From Streptomyces fradiae (GTDB lineage: Bacteria; Actinomycetota; Actinomycetes; Streptomycetales; Streptomycetaceae), in assembly GCF_041270065.1 (NCBI RefSeq), contig NZ_CP065958.1, positions 992,001 through 1,056,000 of the forward strand: a stretch of DNA of 64,000 nt, read 5' to 3'. The notes under the pieces are model-generated. The model did not search any database, was not told the DNA's origin, and saw only the letters and a program-made list of their open reading frames with translations. The stretch's first letter is position 1. Each line of letters starts with the position of its first letter. Of the stretch, positions 34,946 through 42,133 are shown piece by piece. The position numbers and the translations under genes were made by a program.

Positions 34946-36526
34946 CTACCAGCTGGTACGGCGGCTGAGCTCCCACATCTGCATGACGGTCTGCGGGTCG
35001 AGGGCCCGCTCGCCGCCCCCGATGTCCTCGCTCGCGGCGATGTAGAGCTTGCCCTGCCACAGCGGCAGCAGGCGCACGTCCTGAACCATGATCTCCTGGG
35101 CCTCGGTGAACTCGTCCGTGACGGCGCCGCGGTCGCTCTCCCGCCGGGACTTGGGGAGGAGCTCGTCGGTGATCCGCGGGCTGACGTACGGCGTGCCGAG
35201 GACGTTCTTCTTGCCCACGAAGGGGGCGATGAAGTTGTCGGCGTCCGGGAAGTCGGGGAACCAGCCACGGCCGAAGACCGGGTACTGGCCCTTCTGGTAG
35301 GCGGCCTGGAACTCCTTCCACGGCTTGCCGTGGAGGGTGATCTCGAACAGCCCGGAGGCCTCCAGCTGGCGCTTGAGCTCGACGAACTCGGGCCCGGTGG
35401 CGGAGCCGTAGCGGTCGGTGGCGTACCAGAAGTCCAGCTTCACGGTGTCGGTGATGCCGGCCTGGCGCAGGATGCTCTTGGCCTTGGCCGCGTCGGGCGA
35501 GCCGAAGCGGTCGAAGAACTTGGTGGTGTGGCCGGCGATGCCCTTGGGGACCATCGAGTACAGCGGCTCGGCGGTGCCCTGGTAGACCCTGTTGACCAGT
35601 TCGTCGCGGTCGACCAGCTGGGCGATGGCCCGGCGGACGGCCGGCTTGGCGACCGAGGGGTCCTTGGCGTTGAAGACCAGGTAGCGGATGTCGGCGCCGG
35701 TGGACTCGACGAGCTGGAGGTTCTCGTTCTCCGGCTTGTCGGCCTGGAGGTCGACCACCTCCTCGGCGGTCAGACCGCGGTAGGTGGCGTCGATCTCCTT
35801 CTTCTTGAGGGCGGCGACCATCGGCTCGGACTCCTTGAAGTACCGGATGGTCACGCCGCCGTTCTTGCGGTCGGCGAAGCCCTTGTAGCTGGGGTTGCGG
35901 GTGAGCTCGGCCTTGTCGCCCTCGGTGTAGGAGTCGAGGGAGTACGGGCCGGAGCCGACCAGCTTGCCGTCCTCACGGAGCTTGTCCGCGGGGTACTCGG
36001 CCGGGTCGACGATCGACATGGCCGGGGTGGCGAGGATGAAGGGGAAGGTCGCGTCGGGCTTGTTGAGCCGGAAGACGATGGTCTGGGGGTCGGTGACGTC
36101 CATCTTGTCGAGCGAGCCGAGCATGCCGTTCGGTCCGCCCTCGACGTTGATCGTGCGGATCCGCTCGATCGAGTACTTCACCGTCTCGGCGTCCAGCTTG
36201 TGCCCGTTCGAGAAGGTGAGGCCGTCATGGATCCGGCACTCGTAGACCCGGCTCGACGAGCCCTGCTTGAAGGCGCAGTCGGCGGCGTCCGGCTGCGGAG
36301 TCGTACTCCCGGTGGGAAATGCCACGAGCGTCTGGAAGACATTCCGGAAAAGCTCCCAGGAATTGTCCCAGGCGGCCGCCGGATCGAGGGTGCTGGGAGA
36401 ACTCGTCGTCCCCACGACGATTCTCTGGTCCGCTGCGGATTCACTGTCCGAAAACACACCGCATCCGGACAGGAGGGATATGGACGCAAGGGCTGCAGCG
36501 GCCTGCAGACTGGTCCGGTTGAACAC
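34946..36526 (-). CDS. Peptide ABC transporter substrate-binding lipoprotein (SBP_bac_5)
   Basis: 526 residues from GTG 36526, chosen because GAGGAG lies seven bases before it; the GTG at 36532 is too close. The signal peptide ends with the lipobox LLSGC (Cys22). SBP_bac_5 features are TLDPAAAWDNSWELFRNVFQTLV, YECRIHDGLTFSNGHKLDAETVKYSIERI, and VRRAIAQLVDRDELVNRVYQGTAEPL. It would capture oligopeptides or related ligands outside the membrane. No permease or ATPase is adjacent, so it is an orphan binding protein here. Confidence 0.92.
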   Translation of the reverse strand: MFNRTSLQAAAALASISLLSGCGVFSDSESAADQRIVVGTTSSPSTLDPAAAWDNSWELFRNVFQTLVAFPTGSTTPQPDAADCAFKQGSSSRVYECRIHDGLTFSNGHKLDAETVKYSIERIRTINVEGGPNGMLGSLDKMDVTDPQTIVFRLNKPDATFPFILATPAMSIVDPAEYPADKLREDGKLVGSGPYSLDSYTEGDKAELTRNPSYKGFADRKNGGVTIRYFKESEPMVAALKKKEIDATYRGLTAEEVVDLQADKPENENLQLVESTGADIRYLVFNAKDPSVAKPAVRRAIAQLVDRDELVNRVYQGTAEPLYSMVPKGIAGHTTKFFDRFGSPDAAKAKSILRQAGITDTVKLDFWYATDRYGSATGPEFVELKRQLEASGLFEITLHGKPWKEFQAAYQKGQYPVFGRGWFPDFPDADNFIAPFVGKKNVLGTPYVSPRITDELLPKSRRESDRGAVTDEFTEAQEIMVQDVRLLPLWQGKLYIAASEDIGGGERALDPQTVMQMWELSRRTSW

Positions 36527-36572
36527 GTGCACGCTCCTCGTTCAGCCTGGGGTCGGCCGACCATACCGCAGC

Positions 36573-36606
36573 GCCCCGCCAGGTCAATGTTCGACCCTGG
36601 CGGGGC
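36573..36606 (-). terminator. Hairpin after the SDR pair
   Basis: 11-bp arms GCCCCGCCAGG (36573-36583) and CCTGGCGGGGC (36596-36606) with a 12-base loop. It lies about 70 bases past the stop of the downstream SDR gene and before the substrate-binding protein start. Confidence 0.65.
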
Positions 36607-36674
36607 ACTTGTGGCATTCGATGGATAACCGGGGCCAAACCGGTCAAGAATTCAGCAGAGTGTCCGGATACCGG

Positions 36675-37442
36675 TCACTCGACACCGGCGTTCAGGAAAA
36701 GTCCGCCGTCGACGACGAGCGTCTGACCAGTGATCCAGTCCGACTGCGACGAGGTGAGGAAGGCGGCGGCGCCGCCGATGTCCTCGGGCTGCCCGAGCCG
36801 GCCGAGCGCGTAGCGGGAGGCCGCCTCGGCCTCCCGGCCCTCGTACAGGGCCGCCGCGAACTTCGTCTTCACGACGGCGGGCGCGATCGCGTTGACGCGC
36901 ACCAGCGGGGCGAATTCGTGCGCCAGCTGGAGGGTGAGATTGATCATCGCGGCCTTGCTGATTCCGTACGCGCCGATGAACGGCGAGGCGGAGACGCCGG
37001 CGATCGAGGCGATGTTCACGATCGCCCCGCCGTGCTCCTTCTGCCAGGCGCGGTAGGTCTGCTGGGCGAAGCCGAGCGCCGAGACCACATTCGTCTCGAA
37101 GACCTTGCGGGCGACGTTCAGGTCGAGATCGGCGATGGCGCCGAAGACCGGATTGGTGCCCGCGTTGTTGATCAGGAAGTCGACCCGGCCGAAGGCCTCC
37201 ATGGTCGCCTCGACCGCGGCGGCCTGGTGGGCCTCGTCGTGGGCCTTGCCGGGGACGGCGATGACCCGGTCGGCGCCGAGCCGCTCCACGGCCTCCTTCA
37301 GGGCCTCCTCGCCGCGGCCGGTGATGCAGACCCGGTCGCCGCGGGCGACCAGGGCCTCGGCGACGCCGTAGCCGATGCCCCGGCTCGCGCCGGTGACGAG
37401 CGCGACCTTGCCCGACAGCTCGGGCAGTTCCTTGCTGCTCAT
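36675..37442 (-). CDS. Short-chain dehydrogenase/reductase (FabG-like)
   Basis: 255 residues. Cofactor motif TGASRGIGYG, NNAG (LINNAGTNP), catalytic Ser in IASIAGVS, and the YxxxK as YGISKAAM are all present. Second gene of an operon: it starts 37 bases after the fabG stop with GGGAGGAAC before the ATG. It may act on acyl-CoA, sterol or ketide substrates; the pairing with fabG suggests lipid metabolism. Confidence 0.92.
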   Translation of the reverse strand: MSSKELPELSGKVALVTGASRGIGYGVAEALVARGDRVCITGRGEEALKEAVERLGADRVIAVPGKAHDEAHQAAAVEATMEAFGRVDFLINNAGTNPVFGAIADLDLNVARKVFETNVVSALGFAQQTYRAWQKEHGGAIVNIASIAGVSASPFIGAYGISKAAMINLTLQLAHEFAPLVRVNAIAPAVVKTKFAAALYEGREAEAASRYALGRLGQPEDIGGAAAFLTSSQSDWITGQTLVVDGGLFLNAGVE

Positions 37443-37479
37443 GGGGATGTTCCTCCCGCCTCTTCTCTCGCCCCGCGGG

Positions 37480-38241
37480 TCAGTTGAGCGGGCCGCCGGC
37501 CACGTACATGACCTGGCCGGAGACGAAGCCGGCGTCGTCGCCCGCGAAGAACGCGATGGCGTTGGCGACGTCCTCGGGGCGGCCGACCCGCTGCACCGGG
37601 ATCATGGAGGCGGCGGCGGCCTGGAAGTCCTCGAAGCCCATGCCGACGCGCTCGGCGGTCTGCGCGGTCATCTCGGTGACGATGAAGCCGGGGGCGACGG
37701 CGTTGGCGGTGATGCCGAACTTGCCGAGCTCCTTGGCCAGGGTCTTCGTCAGGCCCTGCAGACCGGCCTTGACGGCGGAGTAGTTGGCCTGGCCGCGGTT
37801 GCCCAGGGCCGAGGACGAGGAGAGCGAGACGATCCGGCCGAAGCCCGCGTCCACCATGTGCTTCTGGCAGGCCTTGGCCATCAGGAACGCGCCCTTGAGG
37901 TGCACGTTCATCACGATGTCCCAGTCCGACTCGGACATCTTGAAGAGCAGGTTGTCGCGGAGCACGCCGGCGTTGTTGACGAGGATGGTGGGCGCGCCGA
38001 GCTCGGCGGCGACCCGCGCGACGGCCGCCTCCACCTGGGCGGCGTCGGAGACGTCGCAGCCGACGGCGAGCGCGGTGCCGCCCGCGGCCGTGATCTTCTC
38101 GACGGTGTCCTTGCAGGCCGCCTCGTCGAGGTCGAGTACGGCGACGGCGCGGCCCTCGGCCGCCAGCCGGATCGCGGTGGCGGCGCCGATGCCCCGCGCC
38201 GCACCGGTGACGACGGCTACCCGCTGCTCGGTGGTGGACAT
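37480..38241 (-). CDS. fabG: 3-oxoacyl-[ACP] reductase-type SDR
   Basis: 253 residues, closest in layout to FabG: TGAARGIGAA, CDVSDAAQVE, NNAGVLRDNLLFKMSESDWD, LSSSSALGNRGQANYSAVKAGLQGLTKTLAKELGKFGITANAVAPGFIVTEMT. Tyr and Lys of YSAVK complete the catalytic set. NADPH-dependent reduction of 3-ketoacyl thioesters is expected. It is first in a two-gene - strand operon; a TetR-like operator (38333-38346) sits upstream. Confidence 0.92.
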   Translation of the reverse strand: MSTTEQRVAVVTGAARGIGAATAIRLAAEGRAVAVLDLDEAACKDTVEKITAAGGTALAVGCDVSDAAQVEAAVARVAAELGAPTILVNNAGVLRDNLLFKMSESDWDIVMNVHLKGAFLMAKACQKHMVDAGFGRIVSLSSSSALGNRGQANYSAVKAGLQGLTKTLAKELGKFGITANAVAPGFIVTEMTAQTAERVGMGFEDFQAAAASMIPVQRVGRPEDVANAIAFFAGDDAGFVSGQVMYVAGGPLN

Positions 38242-38332
38242 GCTTGTTCTCCTCGCCCTTGGCTCGTCCCTTGGATGCGGTGCCTACCCGGCGGCCCGCC
38301 CGCTCTCACCCGGTGACCCTCGTGCCGGGAGG

Positions 38333-38346
38333 TGAGCGACCGCTTA
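38333..38346. promoter_or_regulatory. Operator-like inverted repeat upstream of fabG
   Basis: TGAGCG-AC-CGCTTA, a 6-bp near-perfect inverted repeat with one mismatch, located about 90 bases before the fabG start in an otherwise featureless 220-base gap. Repeats of this AGCG/CGCT form are often TetR-type sites near lipid genes. No regulator is adjacent. Confidence 0.35.
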
Positions 38347-38461
38347 GTATTGCCCGCAGACGAGACGCTAGAAGCCCTGGCACCCGGTGTCAACGCCCCA
38401 CCGGGTGCACCGGATCACGCGGCGCGCGCCTTGACCCGGCCGGGGCGGGCCGGGGCCGGGC

Positions 38462-38845
38462 TCAGCGGACGAGCAGGTCGAGCAGCCGCTCCACCTCGGC
38501 CTCGGGGTCGGCGGTCAGGCCGGTGTGCACGGGTCCGGGCTGGACGACCGTGGAGCGCGGGGCGATGAGCCAGCGGAACCGCCGGCCCGCGTCGTCCCGG
38601 GACGCCTGCCCCGCGGCCTCGCCGCCGGTGCAGACGCCCTCGACGGCGTGCAGCGCGGCCCGTACGCCCGTCACGTCGGCGCCCGGGTCGAGCGCGGCCA
38701 GCTTGGCCTCGTCCAGATGGGTGCGGGCGGCCACGTACGACCGGGCGCGGCAGTAGACGACCACGCCCGCGTTGAAGCACTCGCCGCGCTCCACGCGCGG
38801 CACCACGCGCAGCAGCGCGTACTCGAAGACGTCGCGGTCGGTCAC
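38462..38845 (-). CDS. DUF3037 family protein
   Basis: 127 residues from GTG 38845, sharing GTGA with the HipA-like gene stop. The family core is YALLRVVPRVERGECFNAGVVVYCRARSYVAARTHLDEAKLAALDPGADV, followed by a C-terminal segment FRWLIAPRSTVVQPGPVHTGLTADPEAEVERLLDLLV. No known enzymatic motif. The tight coupling to a HipA-type kinase suggests a kinase partner, substrate or antidote; that is an inference. Confidence 0.85.
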   Translation of the reverse strand: MTDRDVFEYALLRVVPRVERGECFNAGVVVYCRARSYVAARTHLDEAKLAALDPGADVTGVRAALHAVEGVCTGGEAAGQASRDDAGRRFRWLIAPRSTVVQPGPVHTGLTADPEAEVERLLDLLVR

Positions 38846-39681
38846 GTGGTGCTGTCCTTCTCGGTGGGGCGCGGGGCGAGGCGGTCGGCGAGCCAGCCCG
38901 GGGGCTGCTGCGGGCGGCGCTCGGTGCGCGGCCCGAGGGTGATCCGCTCGTGGATGGTCGCGGCGCGCGGCAGCAGCGCCTCCACGTACGCGGCGCGCAG
39001 CGCGTCGGTGCTGTCGAAGCCGGGCTCGTCGACCAGCCACTCGTCGGGCACGTCCGCCGCGACCTCGGTCAGCAGCTCGCGGGTGACCAGCGGGGCCAGC
39101 TCGGCGGCCGCGGCGGCGACGTCGGGCGCGAAGGGCGCGAGGGCGTGGTCGGAGGCGTCGTACGGCTTCGCGGCGGAGGCCTGGGCGCCGGGCCAGTTGT
39201 GGTGCCAGATCATGGTGGCGCCGTGGTCGATCAGCCACAGGTCGCCGTGCCAGACCAGCATGTTCGGGTTGCGCCACGACCGGTCGACGTTGTTGATCAC
39301 GGCGTCGAACCAGACGACCTTCCCGGCCTCCTTCGGGTCGACCTCGTACGCGAGCGGGTCGAAGCCGAGAGAGCCGGGCAGGAAGTCCATCCCGAGGTTC
39401 AGCCCGCCGCTCGCCTTGAGCAGCTCCTGCACCTCCTGATCGGGCTCGGAGAGACCGATCACCGGGTCGAGCTGAATGGTCACCAGCTCCGGCACCCGCA
39501 GCCCCAGCCGCCGGGCCAACTGCCCGCAGATCACCTCGGCGACCAGGGTCTTGCGCCCCTGCCCGGCGCCGGTGAACTTCATGACGTACGTGCCGAGATC
39601 GTCGGCCTCGACGATCCCGGGGAGCGAGCCGCCCTCACGCAAAGGCGTGACGTAGCGGGTCGCTACGACCTCTTCCAACAC
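38842..39681 (-). CDS. HipA family kinase
   Basis: 279 residues, single-domain HipA-like kinase without a HipB-type DNA-binding antitoxin nearby. Visible kinase features: VMKFTGAGQGRKTLVAE with candidate ATP-binding Lys35, the catalytic loop NNVDRSWRNPNML (Asp133, Asn138) and the metal-binding LIDHG (Asp152). GTG start at 39681; TTG at 39678 is an alternative. It is followed by DUF3037 with a 4-base overlap, so the two form an operon. Substrate unknown; classical HipA phosphorylates glutamyl-tRNA synthetase. Confidence 0.88.
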   Translation of the reverse strand: MLEEVVATRYVTPLREGGSLPGIVEADDLGTYVMKFTGAGQGRKTLVAEVICGQLARRLGLRVPELVTIQLDPVIGLSEPDQEVQELLKASGGLNLGMDFLPGSLGFDPLAYEVDPKEAGKVVWFDAVINNVDRSWRNPNMLVWHGDLWLIDHGATMIWHHNWPGAQASAAKPYDASDHALAPFAPDVAAAAAELAPLVTRELLTEVAADVPDEWLVDEPGFDSTDALRAAYVEALLPRAATIHERITLGPRTERRPQQPPGWLADRLAPRPTEKDSTT

Positions 39682-39777
39682 TTTCCCAGGCCACCCATCT
39701 CTTCAGCCTTACGAACCATGGACGAATGAAGGGAGCATAGTAACCGAGGGTGATCGACGGCGATTCCATTTCCGCCG

Positions 39778-41268
39778 TCAGCGGCTGCTCTCGGAACATC
39801 GAAGTCGCGACGGTGAGTCAGATGCACTCCTCACATACACCGTTATTCGTCGGCCGCGGACCTGCTCGTCCACCACCGGCCGGAAGCACTCTCCGAGGGT
39901 GGCGAGCTTGGTCCTGTCTCGCGGCGAGTCCGCCGGTTTCGACACGTCTCCGGCGTCCGTGACAAGAATGATGCGCTGTCTGGCGAGCATCTCGGTTCGG
40001 AGGCGTGCGGCATCCCATTCCACTCCCTTCAGCGTTCCGGAGCGTTCCGGTGTCTCCTCCAGGGCGATGTCCTGGATACCTGTGAACGCGTGTGGAGAGA
40101 CGGACTTGGTGTCCCGCCGCGCCGACGGGACGAACAGCACGGCGTCACCGTCCTTCTTCAACCGTTCCACCTGCTCCGCGGCTGCCAGAACGTCGTCCAC
40201 GCGGCTCTGCGGTGAACGCTTCGCGAGGGCTTGCGGGAGGAGGGCGACCGTGGCCGCGGCGACCACGACAGGAAGGACCCAGCGCGCACTGCTCCGCGAC
40301 CTTCTTCCCACCGCTTCCACGAGCGCGCCGAGAACCACACCGACCATCAGGGCCAGGCCGAGCAGGCTGAACAGCACGTAGCGATCCACGAAGAGCGGCT
40401 TGAACAGGGAAATTCCCACGAGCCCGATCTGCGGAACGGCAAGGAGCGGTAACCCGACGGCCGTTGCCGAGAGTCCTCTTGCCCCGGGCCTGTCCAGCAG
40501 AGCCCCGACGCCGGCGAGGGCAAGCAGGATCGCCGGACCGATCAGCATGTGCCAGGTCAGTGGTGGGATCCAGGACACCTGCCCGGACTGGGTTCGGCTG
40601 AAGAGAATCAGCGGCATGACCCCGGCCGTCGCCGCCACGGATGCCGAGGCCCAGCGAATCCACGTCCTGACAGTCGGTCGCGCCCAGGCCAGGGTCACCA
40701 TGTGCGCGGGAAGAATCAGCAGGGCGAGCCAGTTCAGAAGGCCGCACACCAGGATCATGCAGGCGTAGGCGATCCAGCGTCCCCGCTCGTTCCGTCGCCC
40801 CTGCAGCAAGGCTACGAGCAGTAGCGTCGAGACCGCGGCGGCTGCCGCCACCAGGGCGTACGGGCGGCCCTCCTGCAGATAGAACTGCACGGACGGAATC
40901 AGCCCGAACGCCATCCCCGCGCCCAGGCCCACCAGGTTCCCGGAGAGCCGGCGCCCGAGCTCCGCCACACACGCCGCGGCAGCCGCAGCCGCCAGCACAG
41001 AGGGCAGTCGTAACACCGTGGTCGAGGGGCCGAAACACTCGAAAAGCGAGTGCATCAACAGATAGTAGAGCGTGTGAACGACATCGACATTCTCCACCAT
41101 GCGGGATATCTCGCCGGTGGACCGGAGGGCAACCTGCCAGGTCGCGGCCTCGTCCCGCCAGACACTGCCCTCCCGCGACAGTCCCCACAGACCGAGTGCG
41201 ACGGTCCAGACGAAGGGTATCGGCCAGGCAGTAGTGCGCAGCCGAGAGCCCAGAGCAGTCAATCTCAT
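39778..41268 (-). CDS. Glycosyltransferase family 39-like membrane protein
   Basis: 496 residues with about 11-12 membrane helices and a soluble C-terminal region. The extracytoplasmic loop-1 motif WRDEAATW (about residues 37-44) matches the Asp-Glu site of polyprenol-phosphate-sugar-dependent transferases; LQEGRPYALVAA and LFKPLFVDRYVLF are further family patterns. Third-position A/T is clearly higher than in the flanking core genes. It is divergent from the bacteriocin locus, with a 396-base gap between. Function may be glycosylation of an envelope polymer or protein; the link to the bacteriocin is only positional. Confidence 0.82.
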   Translation of the reverse strand: MRLTALGSRLRTTAWPIPFVWTVALGLWGLSREGSVWRDEAATWQVALRSTGEISRMVENVDVVHTLYYLLMHSLFECFGPSTTVLRLPSVLAAAAAAACVAELGRRLSGNLVGLGAGMAFGLIPSVQFYLQEGRPYALVAAAAAVSTLLLVALLQGRRNERGRWIAYACMILVCGLLNWLALLILPAHMVTLAWARPTVRTWIRWASASVAATAGVMPLILFSRTQSGQVSWIPPLTWHMLIGPAILLALAGVGALLDRPGARGLSATAVGLPLLAVPQIGLVGISLFKPLFVDRYVLFSLLGLALMVGVVLGALVEAVGRRSRSSARWVLPVVVAAATVALLPQALAKRSPQSRVDDVLAAAEQVERLKKDGDAVLFVPSARRDTKSVSPHAFTGIQDIALEETPERSGTLKGVEWDAARLRTEMLARQRIILVTDAGDVSKPADSPRDRTKLATLGECFRPVVDEQVRGRRITVYVRSASDSPSRLRCSESSR

Positions 41269-41664
41269 TGAATTCGGTCACCCCCCGGCCAGTCAAATCC
41301 ACGATGCTGTTCGCAACGTGCAGTGCTCGGCGTGGATCCGAAGTGACGGGCAAGCCGAAAGCTCGGACGCCACTTTACGACAACGCCGGCAGAGCCCTGC
41401 TCGAGAGGCCGACGAAGGAAGGGGCATTTCAAGCCACAAGGGCTCCACCATGGCAGAAAAGGAACTGTGGCCACGGCCGCAAGGAGATCGCGAGATTTTG
41501 CCGCAGAGTGTGTCAGGTCGAACGAGATTGGCTGACGGCATGACGCTTGATTTCAGAATGGAATGCCGTTTCAGGCCACTTGACCATGCCGGGGTTGACG
41601 CGTTGTTGAATGACTGGCAAAGATCTCCTCTCGGAAATTGATCACTACCCAAGGGGAAGTTCTC
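41269..41664. other. Intergenic region with bacteriocin promoter
   Basis: No convincing gene: an open frame from 41453 has random codon use. Near its right end, TTGACG (41595-41600) and AAAGAT (41619-41624) spaced by 18 bases look like a sigma-A-type promoter for the bacteriocin precursor, and AAGGGGAAG lies 5 bases before its ATG. The region is noticeably poorer in G+C than the rest of the window. Confidence 0.5.
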
Positions 41665-41958
41665 ATGAAGAAGAGAAGTGCTCTGAAGGCCACCCTCGCG
41701 TCTGCGGCGCTGATTCTCGGGGCGGCCGCTCCGGCGATGGCCGTCACGGTCGACGTCGGCGGCGGCAAGTGGAGCTACGACCAGGGGGCGAACACTGCCT
41801 GGTCGAACTACTACCACTCGAGTAACAAGCACGCGTCGTCGGTGAAGATCGGCGCCAACATATTCCGAAGCGGCTGCACTTCGGCCGGCAGCTGGTCGCT
41901 GGCGTCCGGCGGCAAGAACGGTGGCACGGTCAGCTGGTACTACGACCCCAGCTGCTGA
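41665..41958 (+). CDS. Lactococcin 972 family bacteriocin precursor
   Basis: 97 residues. A Sec signal peptide MKKRSALKATLASAALILG...APAMA (about 26 residues) is followed by a mature part of about 71 residues. The stretch GGKWSYDQGANTAWSNYYHS, then SNKHASSVK, lines up with the lactococcin 972 pattern G-x-W...A-x-SNY-x-H-x-S-x-x-H, and the C-terminus GGTVSWYYDPSC mirrors its aromatic end. Two Cys in the mature part, absent from the lactococcal peptide, may form a disulphide. Lactococcin 972 binds lipid II and blocks septum formation. The ATG is fixed by AGGGGAAG. First gene of a likely three-gene unit. Confidence 0.88.
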   Translation: MKKRSALKATLASAALILGAAAPAMAVTVDVGGGKWSYDQGANTAWSNYYHSSNKHASSVKIGANIFRSGCTSAGSWSLASGGKNGGTVSWYYDPSC

Positions 41959-42133
41959 TTCCAGCCACGTTCAGATTTCGAGAGCATGCAGCCGGTAGAT
42001 TCTGCTGAGTGAGCCGAGGCTCCGGTCCGGTGCGGCTTCGGGTATGCGATTGCGCTGCTCGCAGCCGCACCACCGCTGCTCGCCCTGTCTCCCGACAGGC
42101 GTGATTCCCCGCAACTCCGAAATAAGATGGGCA

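Noticed and set aside
38415..39277. Alternative frames across DUF3037 and HipA genes
   Set aside because: The sense frames carry clear domain motifs and a 4-base overlap; the others are shadows.
41453..41641. Small open frame before the bacteriocin precursor
   Set aside because: No G/C preference at third positions and no domain; it overlaps the likely promoter elements.
42081..42100. Short hairpin between bacteriocin and membrane gene as a terminator
   Set aside because: Only 6 bp with no T-run; too weak to separate the genes into different transcripts.
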